Positions 1-12,545 of a stretch of DNA of 64,000 bases are shown in pieces (positions within the stretch are counted from its first letter, which is position 1; every line of letters begins with the position of its first letter). Source of the DNA: Daldinia sp. FL1419 (lineage: Eukaryota; Ascomycota; Sordariomycetes; Xylariales; Hypoxylaceae); NCBI GenBank assembly GCA_025201765.1, contig MU623474.1:31918-95917 (forward strand), in the 5' to 3' direction. Below the pieces are notes generated by a model, which saw nothing but the letters and a program-made list of their open reading frames with translations, made no database searches and was not told the DNA's origin. The translations under genes were made by a program, and so were the position numbers.

Positions 1-2814
1 TCGTCATCGGTCTCATCTGCAATGATACCCGCCATGCCTAGGCCTGTAGGGCCTCCTCGGGAATATCCTCTACCGAATCTACCACTGGATCCTGCTAGAC
101 TGCCGCTACCAGAGTGAGGAGGTGTTATACCCCTACCAGAGCTATTGCCATGACGTCTATTATAGGGTGAATTAGAAAGCCCAACGTAGAGACCGCCAGG
201 AGGTCGGACTTCCCGCTCAACAGACTCTGATTCCTGTTCGAGCATATCCGGAGAGCTCGTTGTTCTGATATCGGCAGGAGATTGTAACCCTGGGGTACCC
301 ACGGTGCTATCGGCTTCAACAGCACCCAACCCAAGCAAAACGCTAAGACTGGGTGGTTCTCGTTCTTCTGCGCCAAGACTAATACTACGATGAGCATCAG
401 CCTCGTCATCATCTACCAGTGCACGGTTCTGATGAGCTACTGAACTCGATCGCCTTCCGTGCGGATAAGGGTAAGGCCGCGGGGAAGTAGGAATATCAAT
501 TGCAGTGGTCCCCTCATGTGTGGCTTGCACACTGGCTGGCTCTTCTGCGAGATCTTCTACGTTGCGCGACCGGGACGAGACCCTTGCGGTAGGCGCGTAG
601 TCGATGCTTGAGTTTTCGCTCAGCCGTGACGGAATGGCTGGCGTATGTGGGGTATGAGGTGATAAGGGCTTCCCCGGAGATGATGATGTCGACATCGCTG
701 GCACATTAGCCAATTGCCGGCTCGAGGAGCTTGATGAACGGTGTAACTGCATAGATGAATTCATAGATTCGGTGAGCGCATTATTCGACTCACGCATATT
801 CTGAAATCTGCTCAGTTGAGCTACCGCTTTGTTAGTCGCTGACTCGCCCTTCTTAGAAGGTTCGAAGCTCTGCAACGTTCTCTTGCTTTCAATCAGCTTC
901 AAGAAATCCTGAATGTTATCATCATCGGTTTGGAAGGACCCAGAGCTGCCGCCTGCACCAACTTCATTAAATAAGCCAGAACTAGGCTGCACAATGGAAG
1001 ATGAAACACTTTGTCTGCCGCTGCTATTTTGATCGTCTTCTCCTCTATTAGCACCACTAATCGATGGCCGACTACGACGATGCGTGAAACTACTACTAAA
1101 CCGATTAGAAACCGACGGCCTCGGCGAGCTAGAAACAGAGTTGTCCGCTGCCGCTGAAGGCGGTGCTCCTCTCAAAGAAGCCGGCATTCCAGCTGTTAGA
1201 GAAGAACGATTCCTCACGTGTATGCTTAAATTCGAAGGCCGATTGAGGGATTGCGGCGACGGAGGGATGTCTTGTTCCTGTAGTCGAGTTATAGGCGAGC
1301 TCGAAAGGGAACCATGCTTAAAGGGGGATGATTGGAAAGAGACAGACGGACGTCTCGGTCCGTCTGCTCCTCTAAGAGATGGTCGCCGAGCAGGTCCGGC
1401 AATAGGGAGAGTGTGTAAAGGGGCCTCAACGCTCGCGGGTCTAGAATCTGTCGGTGAACTAGTATCTGAACCTGGCGCTTTGACAGCTTTCAGAGCGGAA
1501 ATAGGGCTCGTGCCAACGGGTCCTGCGCCATGAAACGTAGACAAGCTACCGTATCGCTGTTGGTTCTCCGTGATATCTTGCGCGTGGCGGTGATATGGTA
1601 GTGACCCGACTTCAGGGGCATATGATTCATGGCGTCCATGGCCACGACGCGGTAGCGATGGTTTAAACATATCGTCGGAGATAGCCATACCGATACGGGA
1701 GCTGAGTAAAGACTCTGTTTCAACGACTTGAAAATTACAGTTGTTACGGTAGGAGACGGAAACTTCGAAGCGTCCTACGGGGACTTCGAGGCCTCCGAAT
1801 ACGTAATCCGTAGAGACGTCACCTCTTCCGTTATATAACGGGATTCTCAGGGTGTCGGACCCATATGCTGGGGGCTCTGTCGAAACGAGTCGACAGCGGA
1901 TCGACAATGCAGGATGACTACCTTTGGTCTTGGAATTCCTGGCAAGTTTCCAAGCAGGCAAGATACCCATGGTCGTGTATATGGATCGCATCAAGACGAT
2001 AGCTTTCTTGTAGATTGTTGGGAGGAGAAGACCGAAGTCTTCTGGTTTCTCAGGCCTTGATCCTTTCAACTCAACGCGCCATCGTTCCAACACAAGTTGT
2101 GTAATGGGTTCGCCCTGACGACCACCAGAACTGCTATCGCTAGACTGATCAGAAGAGTTGAGAGCTTCGACGACATCCCACCGTTTCCCATTTTCGTCCA
2201 GAATTACCAAGCTCTGACCACCCTTTAAGCAAGATGCATCGAGATACGTTTCGATAATTAAGGGGGGGGGTCGGTTTTCAAACCCGCCGCATTGCTTCCA
2301 CACACGGAATTCTTCCCGGAAATCGTCGATGTCGTCCGTATCGAGCTGGAACTACAGGCGATAAATTGTGAGTGAGTCTCGTTGTAAATATCCCTAGATG
2401 TAGGATCTAAACTTACCCATCGGCTCGTTCTCTTCTCAAGGGACCTACCCACAAGAATTGGGGTAACCTGGATACGTGCCTGCAAGATGACGGTACCAGC
2501 CTTTGAATAGATGTTCTATTTAATAGATTACCGGTTAGACATCACGAGCGCGGTAGGTCAATAGACAAGAGACTAACCTGGATGATTTGATCTAATTTCT
2601 TGATGGACTCTCGAGTAGGACCACCTGCATCGCCGCGGTTACCACCGCCGCCACCTCCTGCTATCGTCCCGTCTTGAGCTCTGGAACTCGGTCTAGATGA
2701 CGGGCGACTGCTGGGACTAGCTGGATCTCTCTGGTTGTTGGTTCTTGTGGGGTTCGTTTGAGAGGATAAGGCGGGCGAGGCTGTGCGAGGCGGGGCGCGA
2801 GGGGTCTGATGCAT
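1..2814 (-). CDS. atg13: Autophagy-related protein 13, 3' end outside the window
   Basis: Regulatory subunit of the Atg1 kinase complex that starts autophagosome formation at the pre-autophagosomal structure. Three exons are visible: 2578-2814, 2417-2515 and 1-2351, with the last still open at base 1. The N-terminus is Pro/Ser/Thr-rich and disordered, with a Gly run. The HORMA domain follows from about residue 70: KKLDQIIQ, then NIYSKAGTVILQARI, then FQLDTDDIDDF, PPPLIIETYLD and ILERWR-like LVLERWRVELKG. It ends in YVFGGLEVPVGRFEVSVSYR. After it comes a long Ser-rich disordered tail, normal for Atg13, where Atg1 and TORC1 phosphorylation control binding. The start at 2814 is chosen because MHQTPRAPPRTASP fits the family start; the upstream in-frame ATG lacks such support. 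About 895 residues are present. Confidence 0.93.
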
Positions 2815-3249
2815 CGTGAAGTCGTCGCGACCCAGGCTACGGCTAGCCTGGTAGTAAACGGGCGAAACCAAGGGAAGAGGGAGTGTGATTGATTTGCCGT
2901 TCGAATCGGGTGATGCACAATCTTGAGGATATCGTAAGTAATCCGTACTACTGAGCACAGAAGCAGCGATATAACGATCGAGCTAGGGCGTGTTACGAAA
3001 GACGACCCAAGCACGTTCGTTAGATGGAAACGGAAGTTTTAGCTCGATGCCACCGAACTTTGGCATCCATTGTTCGTAATCTAGAATATAGGGCAGGCAG
3101 ATAGGCAGACGAAAGGTATCCCTAAGGTATCCTAATGTATCCTAAGGAGGTATCCACAAGTGTGTAAGGTTGAAAATATACAAGGGTTTATACAGAATAT
3201 AAAATATACAACCAGTCGCGGCAGATATAATAAGTCGGATACCTAGGCT

Positions 3250-3290
3250 AGATGGGCTGGCTGGGCTGGCTGGGCTGGCTGGGCGGGTTG
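3250..3290. repeat. Period-9 minisatellite (CTGGGCTGG)
   Basis: About four consecutive near-perfect copies of a 9-base unit, seen directly, in the upstream region of atg13. On the minus strand it reads as a Pro-Ala-Ser repeat, but no gene model supports its translation. Confidence 0.75.
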
Positions 3291-3583
3291 TTGAAACACG
3301 TAGGCAGACATACAACGACAGAAAGAGAAGAGGGTCCAAACAAAATGTCGATTGTGTTGAATTGGATTGTCTAAGTATTGACCTGCGTGTAAATGGTAAA
3401 TGGCAACCGGCAGAAGAACGTGGCGGGGCGGCTCTGCTAACTGGATGCGGGTGGCTGCAGGGTTTGGGGGGGGTTAAGGAGCTAGGTACTAGGTAGAGCT
3501 GGTAAGAAAAGAAAAGAAAACTGGTAAAGCTGGTTAAGCTTGATTTATCGGGTGGACAGTGCCATTGTCGCTAGGTTTGCGTA

Positions 3584-3637
3584 GTTGTGTGTGTGTTGTG
3601 TGTGTGTGTGCGCCTGGGGGGGGGGGGGGGGGGGGGG
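3584..3637. repeat. GT microsatellite joined to a 22-base G homopolymer
   Basis: A GT-rich run leads directly into 22 consecutive G (3616-3637). The G tract could form a G-quadruplex, but it is also a classic place for sequencing and assembly length errors. Confidence 0.85.
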
Positions 3638-5543
3638 AGAGGGATGTTGAAATGTTTAAAGGAGGATTAAATGATTCGCTTAAGGTCTTTATTAATCTCG
3701 ATCCTATCAGAGATGAGATTTGGAAGATGAAAAGTGTAATCTGATAAAGATACGGATTTGAACAGGTAGTAATGATGCGAATCGCACGATTACTTGCGAA
3801 GGTGATTCAGACTTCATTAAAAAAATAAAAATAAAAAAAAAGTCGAAAGAGTCAGACGGGATTCTCCTCGTGATCTCTTTTTCCCAGGCTTTCCAAGGGT
3901 ATCAAGGACCTTGTGGCCATCCGTCATCGGTCCCGGACTGTGCTAATAGAGGATTGGCGGAAAAGCAAGTAAATGCAGGTCGTAACTGAAGCACCAAAAG
4001 AGGCAAAGAGGTAGACAACGGGACAGTCAAGAGGGAAAGAAGAGAGATAGAATGACGAGCCGACCGCCTGATAAGACCTCACTACCTAACCTAAGGTAAT
4101 TGTAAGAATACAGGGTACTTGAGGTACGTACTAAGTAAAGCTAAGTAAAGCCAAGACCAGCTATCTCCATGGTACCTCCAAGGTAGACTATTGTTTCTGA
4201 TTGGTTCGCTATGACGATTTTGCTAGCTGTTTCAGTAGTGTACATTGGACCTTACTTATACTTTGGTACAATACAATACTTGGGCGCATTGCCTACCTAT
4301 TTTAGCACAGAAACGTACAGTATGCATACGACTGTACCTAACTGTATGAAGCCGTCCATATAAGTCAGAAACTCAAAAGACTCGAGACTCAACTTTTCCA
4401 CTATAAAGACTACCTAGGTGCCTGGGTAGTCATAAGATTCACAATCCTATTTTAGGGATTTACACGCGATATATGAAAAAAAAAAAAAAAGTCAAGGAAT
4501 AGATATAAAGAATATCGAGCGACGCGTGAATAATAATAGATATCCTCTTATCAACGGTCGAATTTGGAAGTACCTATGTATCCTACAGATTATACCTCCA
4601 ACGATCTCCATTTGAGAATATCCCGTTCCTAGCTTTTTATTCCCCAGCTATACAGGTATGCAGGATTGTGCCTGCGGCCAGGCAGGCCACAGGCACGGGG
4701 CCACGCAGCGTCGGCAGGTTTTTCTGCAGCCATCGCCAATCAGTACGAATAGAGAAACCGGAGACCTGGTTGACGTTGTACGTTATATGTGTTGTTCGGG
4801 TATCTACGTACGTACGTATACCTACAGAATAAACGTCTTGGACTAATAAATATCATCTATGTAGGTAGTTATCGTCCCTTGAAAATAAAAACGTGTCTAC
4901 CTTGCTTCGAGTACCTGACTAGGGCTGCCTTATATATACCTATATATAAATAACGGTGAATGATAACCTACCACACATCATATGCCATCTCGCTACTACG
5001 TTCACCTTTGTTGGACAGTATCAGTTGGTCACTAACACGCCGGTTCATCTGACCAACCTGGCTAAAGAACAGGTAGCCAAGGTACCTAAGTATAACTACC
5101 ACCTCCGATAAGAATGCTCTCGCGTACGTCGCGTATGCTTGGTAGGGTGAGCGAAACCTGTCCATCAGCTGTAGATTGTTCCTGCGTTGGGAAGTTCCTT
5201 GGTCGTATGCATGGAAAATCATGTCGCAATTCCGACGGTTAACTCGGATTAAATATCATTGGACCACTTCACTCTCTTTATAAAGGCACACAATGCAGCA
5301 ATGTGGTGAGCACGGTCTATTTCCACGATGCTTGTTTCATTTACACAACACCGACTTACAACTAACACCAGAACGAACGCCGGAACAAACACCAGAACAA
5401 ACACCAGCTGATATCAACTGGCTACCTTGATAAAGTGACGTGGCGATTCAATAGGTAGGTAGTTACATATTCGTATGACCCGACATTTATAACTTTTTAT
5501 GTACGACAGCTCGCATAGGTATTTATTATTACATGCTCGAAAC

Positions 5544-7199
5544 CTACTGGAAGCTCGTCTCGAGTAAATGAGGTTTTCTATCCTTCAGTCCCAACAACAT
5601 CTCGCCGAATAGACCGTTGGCCCAGGAAAACCATTCTCGTGTCCATACGGACGCATTAAACGTATCTACAGACTCGTGAATTAACCCCAACCCGTCCGTC
5701 GAAGAGACTAGCTCCTGGAGTCCCGTAACGATTTCGTCGTCGTCGTCGGAAGTCAGGAGTGACGTGATGATCGACATCGGCCAGGCTTTTCCAGGCCCCA
5801 CGTGAGGACCTCCGGTACTGGCTGCACGTTAGCATCGTTACTCTGAATCGTGTCTTCATATAAAAGTCGGGTAAAGCCCACGTACCCATTTAATACAGGC
5901 CCGTGCATATAATAAGGGTTCCACGTCGAAAGCGCGAATTTACGGGTTCTCTGATACGTCTCGTCGGACGCATCTAGATAATCTAGAACCGGCGCGCTGA
6001 GCAAGCTCGGGACGTTGGCATCGTCCATCAAGTTTCTTGATCCGAATCCGTCGACTTCATAAGCGTATATCTCTCCCAAAACTTCATGCTGCACTCTACC
6101 GTACGTTTCTACCCCCTTTCGCACGCTAGATGCGAATTTGCTCATCCGTTTTGCGAGTTTTGCGTCGTGCGCTTCCATAATCTTGGCGGATTTGCCGAGA
6201 TAGCTGGAGAATTGCATATTTGCCGGAATGAACAATTGGTAAATGGTTGAATCGTCCGAAGGACGGAACGCGCTACGAACCAATCCTGTACCGCTCTTCA
6301 CGGGGTTTCCAGCTCCCGTATTCGTAAGAGTCTCCGTTGCGCTAGTACTTTGTCGTTGGAAAGTGTACGGGGATTCATTGACAGATCCGTCGTCGTCGTA
6401 CGTTCCAACCAGAAGCCCCTCCGCCACGTCGAGAATCGTCTTAACGGCCTCAACCCATCGGAACTTTCCAAAAAAGCCGGCATCCTTGGTTTTATCGTAG
6501 TAGTCGTGTGACAATTGCAAGAAAGCCGAGATCGAATCGAGCTCGTACTTGCATTCGAAAACAAAGCTGGTATTGTAAGGCGGCATCACTTTGTCGGTAT
6601 CCGCGTATCCATTGTTCTCTGGTGGTAAACCAGACTCCGTCGGTGCTTGGAACGCATTACAATATGGATTTCGAATGACGTAACGTGCCTGTAGGTTAAT
6701 CGCGCCGCGGTAGAGGGATGCCAGCGAATTGGGAGCATCATCTGCCTTGAGTAGCGACTTATAACTGCGCAACTGGTTGGCCGAATCGCGGAGCCACATG
6801 GCCACAATATCCCCAGTCGTAATAAATGTGAGCTTGAAGCGTGTTAACGTAATATTCCACCTGCACGGAAGCGGGTTAGTATACCTCTTCCGTCGAATCA
6901 TCCTCAGCATAGCCTTTCCATTTCACGGTGGTGTCAAGAGTGTTGGGAAAAGTATTTTCGAAAAGTCGGAAGAGATCTGGGTCCTTCACTACCGCCTTCA
7001 TATCTTGAATAGTCTTTTCGACATCCGAGATGTTAGCTGTCCGGCACGCAGCTATTGGTCTCTGGTAAGAGAGCTGGTACTTCCCCGACGAGAAGGGCTC
7101 GTGGGTGGCCATGGAATAATCCGAGTAGTCAGGACATTGTGCCGAAACCACAGAAAATCCCCCGAAGAAGAAAGTGAACAGTAACAATAGAAGACGCAT
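5544..7199 (-). CDS. Secreted GH125 (DUF1237/Mug157) exo-alpha-mannosidase
   Basis: Glycoside hydrolase family 125 enzyme, (alpha/alpha)6 fold; characterised members remove alpha-1,6-linked mannose. Exons 6885-7199, 5886-6832 and 5544-5817 give 511 residues. The N-terminus [20 protein letters not shown] is a clear signal peptide, so the mature enzyme starts near QCPDYSDYS. Family marks are [15 protein letters not shown] just after the first splice junction, [12 protein letters not shown], and, after the second junction, [15 protein letters not shown] followed by an acidic DDDDE stretch. The second intron has two adjacent AG acceptors; the one giving GTGGPHVG keeps the frame. An upstream in-frame ATG at 7325 exists, but 7199 starts exactly at the signal peptide. 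Likely role is trimming of mannan or N-glycan mannose outside the cell; the substrate is inferred from the family only. Confidence 0.92.
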
Positions 7200-8410
7200 T
7201 GCACCTAATTCTGGGGTCTTGAAGATCTCTCCAAAGACAAGTGATGAATAAGGCATACCTACAGACGTGAGTCTGGGGTTGCCCCAAGCAAAGAGGGCGA
7301 GGCGGCCAGTGATATTTGAATTCATTAATTTGATGTAATCTTCGTTTCCCCAGCTGGACTTTCTAGACCGCAGATCGGCGCCAGGCTAACCGTGCTGTGT
7401 TAGTTGAAAGAGGATTCCTGAGTGGCCATGTTTATCACCCTTGCATATGCCCTGGCCGTAAATGAGCATATGACGTTAATTTGGAGAGCCATTATTGTAA
7501 GTGGCCCGTGGGAATAGCATAAATAGAGCCGAGATAGGTCGAAGAGAATGCGGGGAAAGCCTGCTTTATTCTCGATGGGAACACCGCAGGGGAGGTAGCT
7601 TGTTCGTCATTTGACTGTTTTTCGAATGATTATTTGTTCCCGGATCTGGGCGCCATATTTCATTGGTAGAATTGCAAACAAGGAACTGGCTTACTTCGAA
7701 CCCTTTTCCGAGGTCTGAATCCTCCTTGGATGAGCTTCCTAATGAGGCTTTATTGATCAGCGTCTTCCCCGCCCTTGAGGCTCACGGATAGCTGGGGTAA
7801 AATGTTCCTGAATAATATATAAAGTAAACAAGGGCATACTTAGAACTCTTATTAGACTCGACGCGGTAGGAATGAAAGTTCAAGTAATATTTTGCCAATG
7901 CTATTATTTATTTATTTATTAGTCGTTAGAATGGGTTGACTTAAATTCGATTTAATATGATAACTCATTGTACGGACCCGTTTCATTCCAGGAATGCTCA
8001 ACTATGTTGTGTTTGCTATAAAATCAAGAAACCCTCAAGGAATATTCTACGATATATTAAACCTAAGTATCAATCGACGCCGCTAAAGGGGGTAGTTACT
8101 CTAACAGACAGCTTGCCTATACTTTTATGTCTATACCTAGGTAGGTACCTAATTTGTCGGTTCTTTTTTCGTCGGGTATTCAACAGAGGTTCCAAATTCA
8201 GCAAGATACAACTTCTCATTGTTAGCTTTTAATTGCGGTCGACTTGGGGCAGTATCCCTCGTGAAACCCGTATTTTCGGGTAGCTAAGTGGATATTCAAT
8301 TCTATAACTTCTACCTCTACCCTCGAAGGAAGCATTCGACCAAAATATCCGAACCACATCAACTTAGGACTTTCCTAGCGCAAGCATCCCTCACCGTGCA
8401 ACAGTTCCCT
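7200..8410. other. Gene-free region upstream of the GH125 gene
   Basis: Promoter side of the GH125 gene and 3' flank of the chitosanase gene. A TTTA repeat lies near 7905-7920. A TACCTAGGTAGGTACCTA-type palindromic word lies near 8136. No coding signature seen on either strand. Confidence 0.6.
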
Positions 8411-9292
8411 TCAAGCATTGATACGCTTGATCAGCTCGTCTCCTAGGTCTCGGATGCTCGACTCGAATTCCTTGTAGTTCTGTGCGTCCCACTTCGCACC
8501 GTTCTTACCGGGAACAGCATCTTTGCCGGTGAATGCGATATACAGGACATCATTCTCGTCGTGCCCATTGTTTCCAGTCATCCCCTTTCCGAAGCAAGCA
8601 GTTGCTAGAGAGATCGAAGCCTCTCCTACGACAGACTTTTCGCCGTCGTCGCCATTCTCGTCGCCCCAGACTCCGTAAATCTTGTCTTGGTTAGATTGCT
8701 GCCACATTTTCTTATCGACGGGGTCGATGATCTCTTACCAGCTTGTCGCCACATACGACGGCCATAACGCTCAATGGCTCAATGCCATGTTCTTGCGGGT
8801 CAAAAGACGTGAATCCCGGCTTAGAGCCCACGTTTCCGAAAACGACGTAGGGGTGGATTTTGGCGTCCAAGTCCTCAACACCCTTGCCGTATCCCTTGAC
8901 AGTATCGGCAAAAGACGTGATCGATTGGGTGTCGTCGGAGTTTCCGCATCGGCCGTCGTCAGCGGGGCCGCCCTGAGTCCCGTCGCAGTCGATATCCATG
9001 TTAGCGAATTGGCTATTGCCGCCTTGGATATAGATGACCCCGGAGTCTTCAAGATGGTCCCCACAGTAGGCGAAGGCTATGACATGTAAGTTTTGCGCCT
9101 ATAAATCTAGGGTAAGTAGAGGTTTGTACAATTATCGTCATTGTATTCGCTGTAAAATCCGCTTGCTAAGGGAGAATTGCATTGCCCGTTGCTCTTAATG
9201 CTGTTGTAGAAATTTCGAACGTTTGATGGGACATGTCTAGCAAGAGTCCCGCCTACGAGCAGTGAAGCACCGAAAAAGCTCTTGAAAGACAT
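8411..9292 (-). CDS. Secreted GH75 fungal endo-chitosanase
   Basis: Endo-acting hydrolysis of chitosan outside the cell. Exons 9130-9292, 8739-9076 and 8411-8680 give 256 residues. The first 18 residues (MSFKSFFGASLLVGGTLA) look like a signal peptide. Family marks in order: NFYNSIKSNGQC, LASGFYS, YCGDHLEDSGVIYIQGG, FANMDIDCDGTQGG, HPYVVFGNV, VVCGDKL and then IYGVWGDENGDDGEK...VGEASISLATACFG. The Asp of GDENG and the Glu of GEASI are 13 residues apart, as for the catalytic pair known from Fusarium chitosanase. The first intron uses a GTACAA donor, weaker than its neighbours but giving NDDNSFAYCGDH in frame. Intron 2 (GTAAGA donor, TCTAAC branch) removes the apparent in-frame start MWQQ. Chitosan is a component of fungal walls, so self-wall remodelling or attack on other fungi are both possible roles. 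Confidence 0.92.
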
Positions 9293-10554
9293 TTTGTGAA
9301 GTAGAGAAGGTATATTATATTTTTCAAAATATTGACGAACTGTAGCGAGTGTCCGATGATTGTCGGGATATAATTCAAATTGAATTGAGCAACTTAGGTC
9401 TATTTGTATGAATTTATTAGGGGTTTACTTATAGCTTGATGTGTGCCCCTGTCTATAAGGAGCGCCATCGTGCGGTCCCAATAAGCTCACCGTAGCTGAA
9501 ATGAAGTTGCATCTATAATTAGATACTCAAGAATGCCTACTGATTCTGGCTTGTTGTGGCGACCCTCGTCGAGGCTGCGGGCGGGATAGGTGACATTTTA
9601 CTGAGTACGACGTGAAGGGTTTGTTTCCGATTAGTTGCGGCTTATTTTGATGGCATCAACTCATTCGGTATTCTGGCCGATCTTCTACGTGTTATATGAA
9701 TGATGACCGTGATGTTTTTTCGTATAGTTAAAAGGCGATCCACAAACGAAACAGCGATTGACTATTTTGGAAGTTCGATTTTTAGGGACTGAACCCTTTA
9801 AATAAGTCCTGACCTCAATTTATTCTGTTTTATTGGCTTGCTCGTAACGCGAGCTACGCGACATATTACCCTCCTTCCAAACTTGGACGTGCAACGCCAA
9901 GATGTAGACCAAGTCTTTACTGGAATTATGCTCGTGAAATGCCTAATTCTTTTCTATCCCGGGCTTCGGAATATTTCGCAATAACTCTAGTAGCCTTAAA
10001 AAGTGAGCATCAATATATTCAATGCTTTTGGCTGACGTTTACACGTTAGGCGTTCTACCTTGTCAGTCTTTCGATTAATAAGTGTTAAGATGGCTTGACA
10101 CGATGAATCTATACTCATACAAGTTCCCGTGGTTTAATACCCGTAGTTATTAGAATTAACATCTAGGAACCTCGTGTAGAATATCATGTCACAAAACTCG
10201 GACATAAAACAACGTAGATATTTGTGATGGGATGTCTAACTTATCTTTAGACGGGTACCTTCTGCATCTCCTAAGCTTCTCCTTTGCTCATTCGCGCATA
10301 AACTGTTAAAGTACTAGGTTAGTGTACATACGTGCTGTCTCAAACCGCTACTTTGTGTTACCATTTTTCTTTTTCTTGATATATATCTATTCTCAATAGT
10401 CATGATGTCATCATTCATCATGACATATATTAAAGCTATTTACAATGGCTTCAAAGGTATTAGAAATCTTATATAATTATCCTTGAGATATACATTGACT
10501 GCGCCGATTATCACCCCTTATTGTTGAATTTGATTCTGTAACAGCTCCTACAAT
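9293..10554. other. Gene-free region between divergent genes
   Basis: Shared upstream region of the chitosanase gene (-) and the small gene at 10555 (+). Sequence is moderately AT-rich and unremarkable. No open frame with a recognisable family and no tandem repeat seen. Confidence 0.55.
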
Positions 10555-11241
10555 ATGCCTTCTTCGACGTCACCCCACCCCAACCAAAAAGGGGTGGAAC
10601 CTCATCCAGATAGACCTCGAAACGTGGATGGGGCGGTAGACTATGCACCTCACCCGGATGATTCTCTTCAAATATCCCCATCGAGGAGGGCGATACAACA
10701 GAGAATACTTAACTTATATTGTGGGCAGGCGTCAGAAGAGAATACGAAGGTATACGCCGAGAAGGCCGTCTACGACGATCCTTTCAGCTATTGCGATACA
10801 AGGTGCGCCTGATTAAAATGTGACATTAGCATTTTTAGTATAACCTAATCTTATTTAGATATAAGATAACTGGCCAGTGGTATGGCCTCCCGAAGCTTTT
10901 TTCGAAACTTGAATCGTTGGCGACGGAGGTTACGTCTTCAACGGAGCACGAGCTTATTTGGAAGCAAAGACACAAGTATACATTTGCCGGCGTCCACATC
11001 TCGAAGTCTGTAGACAGCTTAGTTTCCTTACGGCTTGAGGGGGAGGAGCCCAATGAGAAGGTTGTCTACCATAAGGATATGTGGAATGAGAAAGATTATT
11101 CCCACGAGGGGTTAGGAGCCATGATGAAGAAACTCAATGGGTAAGTCTTTGATAAACTCTTGGAATATATATAGGAAAGCTTACGCGTAGCTCATTAGAG
11201 ATAAATTGACGGTCATTACAAAGCCGCCTGAATCTGTTTGA
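10555..11241 (+). CDS. Small conserved fungal protein, possibly NTF2-like fold
   Basis: Exons 10555-10802, 10859-11140 and 11199-11241 give 190 residues. No signal peptide. The first 30 residues are Pro/Asp-rich and probably disordered. The conserved part starts near AIQQRILNLYCGQASEENTKVYAEKAVYDDP and passes through YKITGQWYGLPKLFSKLE, ISKSVDSLVSLRLEGEE and YHKDMWNEKDYSHEGLG. It ends in LNGDKLTVITKPPESV. The pattern of one long N-terminal helix then beta strands ending in a charged tail recalls SnoaL/NTF2-like proteins of unknown function common in fungi. The family placement is from memory of similar hypothetical proteins. No reaction can be assigned. All splice junctions keep the frame and have GT/AG signals. 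Confidence 0.78.
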
Positions 11242-12011
11242 AGCTTTGGCTGAAGGAATAGTGCCTAGCTGAGAAGTTTTTACTAAGCACTTTGGTTCTT
11301 GATATGGGATGCGATATATAGATATCGTCGGATATTTAGGAAACCCGTGGCTTATAGGGCCCTGGAAAGGAGTGACCACCAGGCGATAGATGTAATTGAC
11401 CAGGTTAATAATACCTGACCTCTTCCAAGCAGCGCCTCTTATATACTCAATAGACCCCTGTATCTCCTCTATGCACACTTATTCCCTGACCAATATCAAC
11501 AGTTTATTTAATGACGGCAGTGGGAATTTAACCTAATATATTTTCCAAGGTACATAGATCATTATTTCTGTTTCCCGGGTGCCCAATGGACATCTTAGAG
11601 AAAAGGGTAAGGGGATGTAATACGATACTGAAGCCTAAAGAGGTACCTTATTTATCTGGTCCGTTCCTTTGCTATGGATGGCCCATCTTTACAAGCTTCT
11701 TAAAGGCCTCATCGCTTTCATCATTTAGAATAACCCCTATTTGTCTGATCTGATGAAGTGTCTCTATACCCTAAAAGGTATAGGAAGCCAATAGACTCCG
11801 TTTTATTTCGATGGCAGTGACTTCTTCAGCTTAGGATATTTTGGGATAGCCGCAGACAATTGGGTGATTAGCGTGGGTATAAACCACCGGACTGTATATA
11901 TTTTCATTACATGCCGTTTATGTCGTCGTTGCAGCTCTCTTCATCGACTGATAGAGGACACCGATTATTCTTTCTCGGTGAGGTTAGGTGTTAGGTCTTG
12001 AAGTTGTTATG
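11242..12011. other. Gene-free region
   Basis: 3' flank of the small gene at 10555-11241. Several short frames, none with family signature. Nothing else visible. Confidence 0.5.
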
Positions 12012-12545
12012 TTATTTGCGAAAAGGAAGCTTCCATCCTAGAGCTGCTAGCGAACAGTGCATCCCTTTACTAAGTACGGACTTCGGGAAGCAATGGCGGA
12101 AATCGACGTCTTCAGATGATTGGATTAGCGATAGCCAAGAGGATACTTGCGAAGAGTGTAACTTTAAAGAAGCAAATCCCCAGTCGATCATCCTTTCAAA
12201 ATCAACAACACGAACATATCTATTGCCGATACATATTACCCAGTGATGTTGTAATGTAAAGCCTCTGCTTTTAATCTCTCGGACTACATCTTGTTCGACT
12301 TGGAGGAGGTTTACGATTAGGTCTTGTAAAAGGTTTTGTTTGTGGAGTGGAATGCGTACAGACCAGCATTCTCCGTCTAAGAAGACTGCGTTGAGGATGA
12401 GACACTGACCACCATCAAAATAGTGTGGATTAGGGACTGGCATTTCGTTATCAGTTCGAAAATGAGAAATAGCGACAGGAATGTTTTCCGGTGGAAATTC
12501 TGCAGCAGGTCTGACGGCATCTTGTAGTGCGAGTTGCCTAATAGA
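12012..12545 (-). pseudogene. Possible aminoglycoside-phosphotransferase-like gene remnant
   Basis: A frame open from about 12545 down to 12012 contains PPENIPVAISHFRTD, then PVPNPHYFDGGQCLILNAVF, GECWSVRIPLH and REIKSRGF. This order resembles the N-lobe of fungal APH-family kinase-like proteins (PF01636). After that point the frame loses resemblance. The expected ATP-lobe continuation and the HxDxxxxN/D...D catalytic loop are not seen, apart from a short IDWGFAS. A GTAATATG donor after LQHHW could mark an intron, but no matching downstream exon was found. I read it as a truncated or decayed copy. It could instead be an intact N-terminal exon of a gene I failed to assemble. Confidence 0.35.

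Larger units (their letters stand above)
2815..5543. other. Gene-free region between atg13 and GH125 gene
   Basis: No convincing coding sequence. It holds the atg13 promoter and 5' leader on the left and the 3' flank of the GH125 gene on the right. Low-complexity tracts are frequent: a period-9 CTGGGCTGG repeat near 3250-3290, a GT run followed by 22 G at 3584-3637, and A runs near 3830 and 4477. Short TACCTA/GGTACC-type palindromic words recur. The open frames here are short and show no family signature. Confidence 0.6.

Noticed and set aside
1084..1533. 149-codon plus-strand frame
   Set aside because: Lies antisense inside the long third exon of atg13; composition mirrors that exon and no family is recognised.
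6243..6500. 85-codon plus-strand frame
   Set aside because: Antisense shadow of GH125 exon 2.
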